Part shown: one piece after another, positions 25,355-34,458 of the stretch | How the letters are laid out: each line of letters begins with the position of its first letter | How positions within the stretch are numbered: position 1 is the stretch's first letter | Source of the DNA: Selenomonadaceae bacterium | GTDB taxonomy: Bacteria > Bacillota > Negativicutes > Selenomonadales > Selenomonadaceae | Direction of reading: 5' to 3' | DNA: 40,491 nt | Assembly: GCA_017634675.1 (NCBI GenBank) | Contig: JAGBMX010000111.1 | Span: forward strand, 1-40,491 | The notes under the pieces: generated by a model | Told to the model about the DNA's origin: nothing | What the model saw: the letters and a program-made list of their open reading frames with translations, nothing else | Databases searched by the model: none | Made by a program: the position numbers and the translations under genes

Positions 25355-26212
25355 TTATTCACCACATGGAAAATAAAGTCCATTGCTATTGCCTAACGCT
25401 TCCATCAAACATGAACTCAACATACTCACATAAAATGAAGATGGTCTATCCAATCTTACGTTAATATCAATATCCCTATCTTTGACAATTTTGGCAACAT
25501 TCCAAAATCTTCCGCCTTCCCCAGCTATATTCGTAATCTCAACTTTACAAAAATCGCTCAATAGTTTTGACATATTAGTCTCTTTCTCGTAATTGTAAAC
25601 TACTAATTCGTTATTGCGATTTGTGATATTCCACTGATGAAGTCCATCATAATTGGCATATTCTGCCTCTGATTCTAAATGTGCCAAGAGCAATATCCCC
25701 CCCTTTTTGAGCACTTTAACACATTCAACAATGGCGCAAACCGGATCAATACTATGGTCCATAGCATTGGTGCAAATGACATAGTCTACTTTTTCAGAAA
25801 CATAGCTTGACAGATCTTCCATAATAGCAAATGATGGTTCAACCGGAAGATTGATATTGTATTTTTTATATAATTTTTTATATTCATATGCTAATGGGTC
25901 CAACGGTAAATAATTTATTTCCTTTCCATTTATAATATTTCCATAAACGGGCAGTAGACCACTACCAATGTCAATAATAATATCGTTTGAGTTAAACTTT
26001 ATTTTTTTATTGAACTTATATACAAATTCTCGTGATGTTAATCGCTCTTTTCTCAAATCATTACCGTACTTGACCTCATATAAAACCGTATCCCACCAAC
26101 CAACTTCGGCGGCAGTCCCTTTCACCCACGCTTTTATACAATCAAACATATCTTTGTCTTCGAGTTGCTTTAATATATCAGTCATTGTTTTGTATACCTC
26201 GTTGGATTTCAT
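25355..26212 (-). CDS. Class I methyltransferase, truncated at its C-terminal module
   Basis: A 285-residue protein from ATG 26212, which overlaps the radical SAM stop as TGATG; ATG 26185, with GAGGT 10 bases before it, is an alternative. The SAM-binding motif I is IIDIGSGLLPVYG at about 79-91, motif II/III is DYVICTNAMDHSID and the post-motif strand is LKKGGILLLAH. It resembles methyltransferases of sugar biosynthesis loci; the substrate is unknown. The protein ends ...LYFPCGE at TAA 25357-25355, after which the same frame continues into the Rossmann-like module. The full product would have been about 391 residues. Confidence 0.8.
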   Translation of the reverse strand: MKSNEVYKTMTDILKQLEDKDMFDCIKAWVKGTAAEVGWWDTVLYEVKYGNDLRKERLTSREFVYKFNKKIKFNSNDIIIDIGSGLLPVYGNIINGKEINYLPLDPLAYEYKKLYKKYNINLPVEPSFAIMEDLSSYVSEKVDYVICTNAMDHSIDPVCAIVECVKVLKKGGILLLAHLESEAEYANYDGLHQWNITNRNNELVVYNYEKETNMSKLLSDFCKVEITNIAGEGGRFWNVAKIVKDRDIDINVRLDRPSSFYVSMLSSCLMEALGNSNGLYFPCGE

Positions 26213-27414
26213 CAAAATATTTCCACAGCACTTGTACAACTTTTACACAGAAAATTATGAGATCGTGTTTTTCTTTCCAACATTGCCATACGAACTTCAT
26301 TGATGGCTTTTCCTTGCACAATATCTTTGTAATTTTCTTTCATTAAGTTTCCCAAGATATATTCCATTCCCCAATCCATACAACATAAAAGCAAACTACC
26401 ATCCGGCAAGAGGATATTGTGGTTCTGACGAGCTGCCATAGCGCAAAGAAGGGAACCATTCTTGAGTTCGCTACTTCGTACTTCTTGCGTGTCGATATTG
26501 CCAGCCCAATCAATCATATCCCACGACACGCGAACTCGTCCTTTAATCCTGTCTAAAATTTCTTGCGGCGGCTCACATTGAGCATTGGCATGATCAATAA
26601 AAGGCTGTCCGTCCTCTTTCACAGCCGACAAGCAGGATTCAAGCATCCACAAGTACTCACCTGTAATAGGAATATTTGCACACTTCTTTTTATCTGGCAA
26701 ATGCAACACGACAGATAGGAACGGAATTTTTAAAACTCGCTCCAAGTCTTTACCAGAAGCCCCTATCAAGGTAGTGTACAAACGTAGATTATGTCCTCGT
26801 TCCACTGCATATTCCATCATGTCCACAATTTGGGGATTTAAAAAGGGCTCTGCAAAACCCGCAAAGTCTAAAACCACATCCTGAGGAAGATGGTCAAGGC
26901 AGGTTTGAAAAGTTTCAAATGAAGTCACTAGAGGACGCATAGAAGATCGGTATTTTTTTATGAATAGGTTTTGCGGACAATATCGACAATTAACTTTACA
27001 TCCCACACGACTGGTAATTTCAATAATAGGACGAAGATACACCGGATCCACAATTTGAAGGAAATGAGGCGTAATATCAATATATGCAGAAATTTCATAA
27101 TCATTTAATGTATGAATCATACTTTCGTTTTTAGGTGGTTCGGCAGCAATTAGATAGACATCATCTCTCTTTTCTTGTATAACATCGCTCAACGAACGAA
27201 TCGGTATACCCCATTCTTGTTTTCGGTTCCTGTCCGGATTACTGACACAAAAAGCCCGCGGAGTAACTCCAACGTCCAACAAAAGTTTTGCAAGGTTTTT
27301 CCCACAAACACCCGCTCCATAAATCACAATTTCGTGATGTGCATCAACTTGCTTTTTAATTCGGTTCAAATATTCCTTTTTTTCCGATAAAATCATGTCA
27401 ACAAAGCGATCCAT
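26212..27414 (-). CDS. Radical SAM/SPASM-like enzyme with N-terminal Rossmann-like module
   Basis: A 400-residue protein. Residues 28-115 are the module (EIVIYGAGVCGKNLAKLL, FCVSNPDRNR, VYLIAAEPP). Residues 130-300 are a radical SAM barrel with the cluster motif GCKVNCRYC (C139, C143, C146), binding a 4Fe-4S cluster and SAM. The C-terminal part has further cysteines (C324, C344-C345, C390, C393) in a SPASM-like layout with ILLPDGSLLLCCMDWG and LGNL, which would bind an auxiliary cluster. Such enzymes perform dehydrogenation, epimerisation or C-C chemistry on peptides or sugars. Ribosome site GGGGTAG precedes the ATG. Confidence 0.84.
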   Translation of the reverse strand: MDRFVDMILSEKKEYLNRIKKQVDAHHEIVIYGAGVCGKNLAKLLLDVGVTPRAFCVSNPDRNRKQEWGIPIRSLSDVIQEKRDDVYLIAAEPPKNESMIHTLNDYEISAYIDITPHFLQIVDPVYLRPIIEITSRVGCKVNCRYCPQNLFIKKYRSSMRPLVTSFETFQTCLDHLPQDVVLDFAGFAEPFLNPQIVDMMEYAVERGHNLRLYTTLIGASGKDLERVLKIPFLSVVLHLPDKKKCANIPITGEYLWMLESCLSAVKEDGQPFIDHANAQCEPPQEILDRIKGRVRVSWDMIDWAGNIDTQEVRSSELKNGSLLCAMAARQNHNILLPDGSLLLCCMDWGMEYILGNLMKENYKDIVQGKAINEVRMAMLERKTRSHNFLCKSCTSAVEIF

Positions 27415-27426
27415 TACTATCTACCC

Positions 27427-28698
27427 CTACGTTTCATCACCATACATATACCATGTTCCGCACAACATCCTGGAAAATTCATCCACATCACAATCTTGCT
27501 GAGGATTTCTTGGCAGGAGAAAAGAATTAGTATTTTGATTAGCCGTACCTTGCCAATTCACCGCTGCTTTATCATATCCACATTCCTTTGCAATTCTCGG
27601 CGTGAAATCGGAAACATCTTTTCGTGAACCAAAAGGATATGACATGACAGTAACAGAACGTGAAATTATCTCTTCAAGCTGTTGTTTTGATTCCGTAAAT
27701 TCCCATCGTTGCATCTCCTCAGATTCTACGGAAAGCATTGAATGAGTCACTGTATGACCTCCGATGGTAATCCACGGAGAATCCGCAAGTTTTTTTAACT
27801 CATCCTTCGTAACAGCTCGATCCAATCCGCACTCAAAATCCACATCATGCAGATTTTCTCTAAGTTCTTGCATAATACTTTCTCTTTGTGATGGCAGAAG
27901 CAATTTTAGTGCATCTCTTATATTATTGAGGGAGAGTAATTTATTGTCAGATTCCATGTGGTGTAATATGGATTTTGCAGTCTTTGTTTTTATTGAACTA
28001 GGAAATAACTTAGATTGCAATACCATTCGTTCTAGCCAATCCCACCAAAATAACTTTTGGGAACTTACATAACCTGTACTAACAAATATCGTGGCAGGAA
28101 CATGATACTTTTCAAGAATTGGAAGAACTACTTCATAATTGTCTAAATAACCATCATCAAATGTAATTACCACAAATGGCTCACAGACATCCGACCAGTC
28201 ATCTTCAAAACGCATAACCCGATAATGATTCTTCAAATATCTAATATGTTCTTCAAAATGCTCAGGCGTAACTTTAAGATTCCACGGGTCGAAACCTCGT
28301 TTTGTCACCCTGTGATAAAGAAGTATGTTCGCAAAATTCTTTTTTATAGAGCATGGCATCTTAAATGGAATATTTCGACATATTTCGTCCGTTAAACCAT
28401 CGGGTAATATGAAATAATGCGTTGCACCAAAGCTCGCAAGTTTATGGATAATTTCTTTCTCATAAATTCTTCCTACGCCAATGACAAAGTTTACGTCTTT
28501 CATAACTTCATCTAATTCCAAAATAGGTATTCCCATGACTTGATTTGATTGTCCGTCTTTGTTTGTTACTACAAAAGCCGTTACATTGATATCGAAATTC
28601 TCTAAACACGCTTTGATAATACGTCCATAACTACCTGCTCCATAAATGTACAAAGGACCGTTATTTTGACAAAAATTTTTTAATGCGTCCACATTCAT
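27427..28698 (-). CDS. NodB-type polysaccharide deacetylase with N-terminal Rossmann-like module
   Basis: A 423-residue protein. Residues 14-100 are the module (PLYIYGAGSYGRIIKACL, FVVTNKDG, VNFVIGVG, LASFGATHYF). Residues 124-423 are a carbohydrate esterase 4/NodB domain: VITFDDGYLDN holds the catalytic Asp and metal Asp at 181-182, the metal histidines are in IGGHTVTHS (H315, H319), and VMSYPFG is motif 3. It should remove N-acetyl groups from a GlcNAc-type residue. No signal peptide is present, so it works inside the cell, perhaps on a nucleotide- or lipid-linked sugar. It overlaps the upstream methyltransferase stop as ATGA. Confidence 0.86.
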   Translation of the reverse strand: MNVDALKNFCQNNGPLYIYGAGSYGRIIKACLENFDINVTAFVVTNKDGQSNQVMGIPILELDEVMKDVNFVIGVGRIYEKEIIHKLASFGATHYFILPDGLTDEICRNIPFKMPCSIKKNFANILLYHRVTKRGFDPWNLKVTPEHFEEHIRYLKNHYRVMRFEDDWSDVCEPFVVITFDDGYLDNYEVVLPILEKYHVPATIFVSTGYVSSQKLFWWDWLERMVLQSKLFPSSIKTKTAKSILHHMESDNKLLSLNNIRDALKLLLPSQRESIMQELRENLHDVDFECGLDRAVTKDELKKLADSPWITIGGHTVTHSMLSVESEEMQRWEFTESKQQLEEIISRSVTVMSYPFGSRKDVSDFTPRIAKECGYDKAAVNWQGTANQNTNSFLLPRNPQQDCDVDEFSRMLCGTWYMYGDET

Positions 28699-29696
28699 AA
28701 TTTTTTCCTCTTCGTTGCAATCACACCTATATTGATAGCATACTCTGATTCCACCGAATCCAATAAACTCTCATCTTCCAAATCCTCCAAAGATAGACCT
28801 TGTACAAACGCTGTAGCGATAAGCGCATTTCCATAAGGATAGACTCGGACTTGGTCATCTCCAAAAACTTCGCTAATCAACAAACCAATTCCCAAATCCG
28901 TAAACCGCCAATAATCTCCGTAAAGTTTCATATCCGTGCGGCTTACTTGACCGACATTACCCTGTACTGTCGCCAAAAGTGTTCCACCTGGCTTTAGTAA
29001 ATAATATGCTCCTCGAATAGCTGCTTTCACATCATATATAAAATTAAATACCTGTGTACAAACAAAAACGTCATAATGATTATGTGGCAAAGTTGCTTTG
29101 TTCGTCAAATCGACACCTTGCTCATGTCGTAAAATATCATACTGTATCAAATCATCATTATTGAAAAACTTCCTACTGTATGTATCAGAACCGACTTCCA
29201 AAATTGTTGAAACATTTGATAAATCTTTTGCTGCTTTATACAAAAATTGTTCGATATATACTCTGTCTATCGGTGTTCCCCTCTCCATACCGAATTCACG
29301 ACTAACCGGTTCTAGAGAAGCAAAAAATTTTTCCGGTCGTAGCGGATGAATACATCGCATATCTTCATGCAATGCCTCAAATGTAATCGGTAAGTAATCA
29401 ACAATACCATATCTGTTAAGATTTTTTGTTACGGCTGCTTGATAAAGATCTGATACCGCAATCAAAACGCACCTTTTAAGTAACGGATTTTTTCGATTCC
29501 AATCCGACAAGCTAAAAACAGGGATACTTGAAATCATAGACTTATCTATTGGCTGATCATCAGAAATAATAAACGCATCAACTTTAATCTTCTTTGCCTG
29601 TAACACTTCTAATAAAGATCTGCCTAATTCACCTGCACCATATATGGAAATTGAATCATATTTTTCTATGAATGTTATAATTTCATCAAATTTCAT
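28695..29696 (-). CDS. SAM-dependent methyltransferase with N-terminal Rossmann-like module
   Basis: A 333-residue protein from ATG 29696, chosen because AGAAGGG lies 6 bases upstream but abuts the earlier ATG 29702. Residues 14-105 are the module (SISIYGAGELGRSLLEVL, FIISDDQ, VLIAVSDLYQAAV). Residues 155-290 form a class I methyltransferase with STILEVGSDTYSRKF motif I, the YDVFVCTQVFNFI strand and LLKPGGTLLATVQG. The layout resembles methyltransferases in flagellin- and capsule-glycosylation loci. The product target is not readable from sequence. Confidence 0.8.
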   Translation of the reverse strand: MKFDEIITFIEKYDSISIYGAGELGRSLLEVLQAKKIKVDAFIISDDQPIDKSMISSIPVFSLSDWNRKNPLLKRCVLIAVSDLYQAAVTKNLNRYGIVDYLPITFEALHEDMRCIHPLRPEKFFASLEPVSREFGMERGTPIDRVYIEQFLYKAAKDLSNVSTILEVGSDTYSRKFFNNDDLIQYDILRHEQGVDLTNKATLPHNHYDVFVCTQVFNFIYDVKAAIRGAYYLLKPGGTLLATVQGNVGQVSRTDMKLYGDYWRFTDLGIGLLISEVFGDDQVRVYPYGNALIATAFVQGLSLEDLEDESLLDSVESEYAINIGVIATKRKKL

Positions 29697-29719
29697 AATC
29701 ATCCCTTCTATAAAACTTG

Positions 29720-31585
29720 TTAAATATAAACCAATTCATCACTGTAAATAATCTTTTCCGATGGAACGCCACGTTCTATCAAAGTATTTTTGCAATCCAA
29801 TATACTCTTAGGGTTACCCATTGCTAGTACAATCAGGTCAAACTCTAGCTTATAAGAAAACAAATCTTCCGGACATCCAATCTTTACGCCTAATGTTTTC
29901 TCAGCGTTCATAAACTTATTCGATCGTTGATCAATGATTCCAACTACAAAAGCGTATTTGGATATTCGTACCTGACGCAAATAGTCTCGTCCAATCTCTC
30001 CAAAACCATATAAGACTATCCTGCTGTTTCTAGGTACTTTATTAAAAGGAAAAAGTACAATGGAATACATTACAAGCACATTTTTTTTACAATTTTTTCC
30101 ATTCTGCCAAAGCAAGATAGAAGCTCTATGATGACCATCATAAATCCTGTTATCCGGCCAGATTACTATCTTATATCGCTCATCATATCCTTTTTCCATG
30201 GATTGTCGCAATTTATCAAATTGTTCAAAGCTGTGACTTTCCAATGAACATAATGTCTCCTCACGCACAAGTTCGGAACGATACTCTGCAGAATCCCCCT
30301 GTAAGAGTAAATATGCAGGACTCTTTTCAAGCGGTCTTTTTATTTTTTTTTGATTTTCTTGATAAACTGTATGGAGATCACGTAACATAATTTCTTTTAT
30401 TTCATAATAATAAACATATCGCCCCGGCATAATATTATTTGCAAAACCTTTATCTAAACATACACCGCCTTCTTTAAAATCCTCTACACCTATACCTTGC
30501 GAATGTTGTTCTCCATACTTTAACTTCATAGCATACGCCCATTCCACAATACGATCCATAACTTGATAGGGTTGAATGGTTTTCATACATCGATTGCTTT
30601 CTTCACCGCTCAAAAGACACCTTTCAACGGCGGTTTCCGTCAATTTGCAGCACCAGTGCGGACAAACGTCTGATGATATATTAATATTCCCATCATAACC
30701 ATAAAAATCAATTGATGTCGGTCCGAACAGGACAACAGACGCTCCACCATGTAAAATTTTTCTCAGATGCACCATTCCACATTCCCCGTCAATATGTAGC
30801 CATGCATTTTTCAGCAATACTTTGAGGTCTTCCCAATCGGTTTCTCCTACCAGAGAAATATCCACCCCTTGAATTGCGCAACAACGCTCCTTCGACTCAC
30901 CTAGCTGAACAATCTTTTTTTCGGGGAAACATTTTTTTAGCAATCGAACCAATTCTTCATAATGAGCTAAAGGCCATATTTTTGGCACTTCTTTTACGTT
31001 CAGTGTAGGATAAGCTCCACGTTGTACAGTGATATACTCATCTGCTTGCAATCCCCAATGTTTCAACGTTTCCGCTTTAGATTTATGAAAAATCAAATTT
31101 AACGCATAATCTTTTGTTACGCCTAGTTCTCCCGTAACATCTAAGATATTGAGACAATTTTTCCCCTGTATGATAGCTCGAATTTGCCCGTTGATATCCA
31201 ATCCAAAATTTCTTGTGTAGAACATCCTTCCTTCATCACATTCCAGAAAGGTCTTCCATTCACGCAGAAGATGCAATAGCTTAGGGTGACGAGTCAGCCG
31301 TTCCTCTCTTAACGTCAGAATCTCCGGATAGAAATCCAAACTAACGCTGGCATCGTACTCCGATAAAGCCCGATAGCGCTCTGACGCTGTATAGTATGCG
31401 CTCACAAAATCCTGCTTATCAAATATAGCATCGTTTAAAGCCTTGGACTGATGAGCAAAAATCTCAATCTGCACCGATTCGTCTTGCAGGAAGTGAGAAA
31501 CATGATAGATAAAATTTGCCTGAATGAATAGTGTCCCTGCACCTCCATTCGTTACAAACGCTAGTCTGATTGGCTTATTGCACAT
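29720..31585 (-). CDS. GT9-like glycosyltransferase with ParB-like and C-terminal Rossmann-like domains
   Basis: A 621-residue, three-part protein. Residues 1-350 resemble GT family 9 (heptosyltransferase-like): NGGAGTLFIQANF at the start, HLRKILHGGASVVLFGPTS at 273-291 and a Cys cluster at C308, C312-C313, C323 and C333. Residues 450-492 look like a ParB/sulfiredoxin-fold segment (YKIVIWPDNRIYDGHHRASI, with DGHHR at 483-487). Residues 522-621 are the shared module (RIVLYGFGEIGRDYLRQV, GIIDQRS, DLIVLAMGNP). ParB-fold proteins bind CTP or ATP and some phosphorylate serine, so an added nucleotide-dependent step is possible. The region 355-450 is unassigned. The same GT9-like core occurs in the next two genes upstream. 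Confidence 0.75.
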   Translation of the reverse strand: MCNKPIRLAFVTNGGAGTLFIQANFIYHVSHFLQDESVQIEIFAHQSKALNDAIFDKQDFVSAYYTASERYRALSEYDASVSLDFYPEILTLREERLTRHPKLLHLLREWKTFLECDEGRMFYTRNFGLDINGQIRAIIQGKNCLNILDVTGELGVTKDYALNLIFHKSKAETLKHWGLQADEYITVQRGAYPTLNVKEVPKIWPLAHYEELVRLLKKCFPEKKIVQLGESKERCCAIQGVDISLVGETDWEDLKVLLKNAWLHIDGECGMVHLRKILHGGASVVLFGPTSIDFYGYDGNINISSDVCPHWCCKLTETAVERCLLSGEESNRCMKTIQPYQVMDRIVEWAYAMKLKYGEQHSQGIGVEDFKEGGVCLDKGFANNIMPGRYVYYYEIKEIMLRDLHTVYQENQKKIKRPLEKSPAYLLLQGDSAEYRSELVREETLCSLESHSFEQFDKLRQSMEKGYDERYKIVIWPDNRIYDGHHRASILLWQNGKNCKKNVLVMYSIVLFPFNKVPRNSRIVLYGFGEIGRDYLRQVRISKYAFVVGIIDQRSNKFMNAEKTLGVKIGCPEDLFSYKLEFDLIVLAMGNPKSILDCKNTLIERGVPSEKIIYSDELVYI

Positions 31586-31654
31586 ATGTCATCTCTCACC
31601 CACAAAAAATTATCTTAATTATATTCCCATCTAATCAGAGGAGATAAATCTTCA

Positions 31655-33046
31655 TCAACCGTTGTCTCCCTCACATAAATCGCCCACACCATCACCTAAG
31701 GAGTATCGTATTTCATCCATAATCCATTCTGCTGTAATTGATGACATACACGGTGGCTGTTTTTCTCCCAGAAGGCATTCTTTATACCAGTTTCCCGTCA
31801 CACCTTCACACCAGTGTTTACAGCCTATCCCTCGTAGATTAACGTTTCCTTGGCAACCTCCCGTTTTTTCAGATGTTGGACCAAATAAAACAATCGATGT
31901 GCCTCCATGCAACGCATACCTTAAATAAATTAGCGGTTGATCAGTCCCAATGACCAATTTGCTAGTACGCATAAGATGCGCCATTTCATAAAAATTTAGT
32001 TTCCTTTCTATAATCGTCCCGTCCATTTCCCATTCCGTCATATACTCATTGTCATTTGCCTCAACGATATCCACAATCCACTGATTTTCAAATCGATTAC
32101 GAAGGCAGGATTTTAGTGATGACCAATACTCTCTTGGCCAATCCAACACAGTTCCGGTGACCATACTGCATAGGGATATAAAAGGAGATGCCCCGGTAAC
32201 AATATATGGGACCAGCTCACGTAGGGGTAAGGGATACAAATATTTGCTCGATATATTAAGGAAACCATTAATATCTGGTGCCTGAAGCCATGTGCGCTCC
32301 GAGATCTCCTGAAAGACTTTTAGGCGGTTTTTCGTAAAAAGATTTTTCCCTAGTACTTGCCCATAAAGAATACGGAATCTCTCACAAGAAAGGATATAAT
32401 CTATTGCTTTGGGGATAATACGAGTCAGAACATAATCATCACGGTGTAAGATCACTGGATAAGGGTTCAACTCAATTGCAAGGTCATAGTCGCGCATCTC
32501 GATTTGCTGTAATGGATAATCATAAACATATTGTACTAAATTGGAATTATCAAACACAAAATCAGCATACTGCTTTCCCGATGCACAATAAACATCAATA
32601 TCGGCATACTCCAGCATGACAGAATGTGCCATATACCAAATATAATTCGCATAAATTAAATAATCTGTCAGATTACCACTTAGACATAATGCAACTGATA
32701 TAGTACTTTTATATTTTGGGCAGTCAATTACATCTTGCAAAAGCAAAATACTATCCCTCTTAACCCCAAGCTCAACCAATTGGCGGCATATTGACTGATG
32801 ATTACTTGGAGTAACAATAATATAATCGAATACGAAACTCAAAACGTCTCTTATAGGCATAATGGGCAAATTATCAATTTTATTTCCCTGCTTGTCAGGA
32901 TTGTTATCAACAAATCCTAAAACTTCATAACAAGATGTTAATCGTTTGTAAGCACGGAACATATTCTCACCTGTGCCAAAAACGAGTGCTTTTTTTTTAG
33001 CATTTTCGTGACTAAGTTTCCTAAAATAGCTTCTTTTATTTTTCAT
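31655..33046 (-). CDS. GT9-like glycosyltransferase with N-terminal Rossmann-like module
   Basis: A 463-residue protein. Residues 18-105 are the module (KALVFGTGENMFRAYKRL, GFVDNNPDKQGN, DYIIVTPSNHQSI). Residues 115-450 resemble the GT9-like proteins on either side: SGNLTDYLIYANYIWYM at the beginning, RYALHGGTSIVLFGPTS at 376-392, and the cysteine pattern C409, C413, C424, C433 with KHWCEGVTGNWYKECL. Identity between the three is clearly greatest around HGG.S.VLFGP and the cysteines, which suggests a metal or structural disulphide site. No canonical ribosome site is obvious at ATG 33046. Confidence 0.75.
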   Translation of the reverse strand: MKNKRSYFRKLSHENAKKKALVFGTGENMFRAYKRLTSCYEVLGFVDNNPDKQGNKIDNLPIMPIRDVLSFVFDYIIVTPSNHQSICRQLVELGVKRDSILLLQDVIDCPKYKSTISVALCLSGNLTDYLIYANYIWYMAHSVMLEYADIDVYCASGKQYADFVFDNSNLVQYVYDYPLQQIEMRDYDLAIELNPYPVILHRDDYVLTRIIPKAIDYILSCERFRILYGQVLGKNLFTKNRLKVFQEISERTWLQAPDINGFLNISSKYLYPLPLRELVPYIVTGASPFISLCSMVTGTVLDWPREYWSSLKSCLRNRFENQWIVDIVEANDNEYMTEWEMDGTIIERKLNFYEMAHLMRTSKLVIGTDQPLIYLRYALHGGTSIVLFGPTSEKTGGCQGNVNLRGIGCKHWCEGVTGNWYKECLLGEKQPPCMSSITAEWIMDEIRYSLGDGVGDLCEGDNG

Positions 33047-33108
33047 AATTTATATTCACACCGACTTCTGGCATTATTTTTTTTTCACTTTTCACTCACC
33101 ATATATTC

Positions 33109-34458
33109 TTACATATTTCTACATTCTATATACTCTCTGATTTTTAGAAACACATCGTAAGGACGTATGGATTTCATGCATTTGGGATAACTCTGTCCTT
33201 TCGGACACTCAACCAACCATCTACCATCTGTCCATTCACAACAATCACACGCATCTGTCTGTATAGATATATTTTCTGAATAGCTGTGCCACTCCTTATA
33301 TGACGGGCCAAACAAAACGACCGAACACCCTCCATGTAAAATATGGCGAACATGAACTAACCCACCATCATAGTCAACATGGACAAGTGCATTTTGTAAT
33401 AGAACCTTCATTTCTTCAAAATCTGTTTTCCCATTTAAATTGAGATCGGCTTCAATATCATCATTTTTCGTCATATTTAATCCTATCTGAACCACTTTTA
33501 TTTCTGGGAAATTGTTTCTTAACAACTGTGCCAATTCGTTCCATGAGTGATGTGCCCAAGCTCGCGTATTCCCTAAATTTATATATCCTAAATTCAGTCC
33601 TGTGTTTAAAGTAATATATTTCCCTGGTTCAAGATCACATTTCTCTAGATAGGATGCTGCCTTTTCGGGTATAGGTAACTCATACAGGAATTTATCTCCG
33701 ACCTCAAAATCACCAAAAACATCAAAAAAATTATGGTATTTCCTGTTGAAGATCTCGAACAATTTTCTTATAGTCTTATAGTAATAAGGAGAATGGCAAA
33801 ACCCGTATGGATAATTATCAAAGCCAAACTTTTGTAGTTTCAATACATAATCCAATAACGCTTTATTTGATTTTACCAGTTTATCACCAAAAAAATATTC
33901 CACATATGGAAAAATACAAAACTTAAATGACAAATCATATCCGGAATCTTCATGAAATGCGTTATATCTTAGTTCTGTTCCATATAAGCATGCAAGTTTT
34001 TCGAAATCCCCAAAAACGTTCTTTGCATCATAAAGAGCCTTTTCATCAACAAATATATCTATATGGGCATCACGAAAGTTGTATATTTTATCTAAATAAT
34101 ATAGCCAATTTTTTCCTATAAGGAAATCACCCATTCCCCCATAAAACATAAAACTAATTCTTATTTTAGATGTTAAGGATGAGTCATAATAGTTCTGCAC
34201 ATCTATAATTTTCTCAGTTTCAAATCCCATATTGACAAGCTGTTCTATCATTTCTTTCCCGTCCGTCGGTGTTACAAGAATAACATCCATTTCATCATCT
34301 GAGAAATCGTTTATGTCACTTATTGTATAATTATCGACAATTGTGCCTTGTTTTGAATGTGAATTATCCGCTAATCCTATAATTTCATAACTTGAAAATA
34401 TTGATTTTTTATATGCCTCATAATTTCGTCCAACGCCAAATATCAGTGCTTTCTTCAT
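33109..34458 (-). CDS. GT9-like glycosyltransferase with N-terminal Rossmann-like module
   Basis: A 449-residue paralogue. Residues 1-95 are the module (KKALIFGVGRNYEAYKKS, GLADNSHSKQG, DVILVTPTDGKEM), closest to that of the neighbour downstream. The GT9-like part begins FMFYGGMGDFLIGKNW, where GGMGD is the classical GT9 glycine motif, and includes HVRHILHGGCSVVLFGPS at 369-386 and cysteines C404, C406-C407, C418 and C427. AGGAGAACAG precedes the ATG, which overlaps the upstream radical SAM stop. The GT9 family transfers heptose or other sugars from ADP- or UDP-donors. Confidence 0.77.
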   Translation of the reverse strand: MKKALIFGVGRNYEAYKKSIFSSYEIIGLADNSHSKQGTIVDNYTISDINDFSDDEMDVILVTPTDGKEMIEQLVNMGFETEKIIDVQNYYDSSLTSKIRISFMFYGGMGDFLIGKNWLYYLDKIYNFRDAHIDIFVDEKALYDAKNVFGDFEKLACLYGTELRYNAFHEDSGYDLSFKFCIFPYVEYFFGDKLVKSNKALLDYVLKLQKFGFDNYPYGFCHSPYYYKTIRKLFEIFNRKYHNFFDVFGDFEVGDKFLYELPIPEKAASYLEKCDLEPGKYITLNTGLNLGYINLGNTRAWAHHSWNELAQLLRNNFPEIKVVQIGLNMTKNDDIEADLNLNGKTDFEEMKVLLQNALVHVDYDGGLVHVRHILHGGCSVVLFGPSYKEWHSYSENISIQTDACDCCEWTDGRWLVECPKGQSYPKCMKSIRPYDVFLKIREYIECRNM

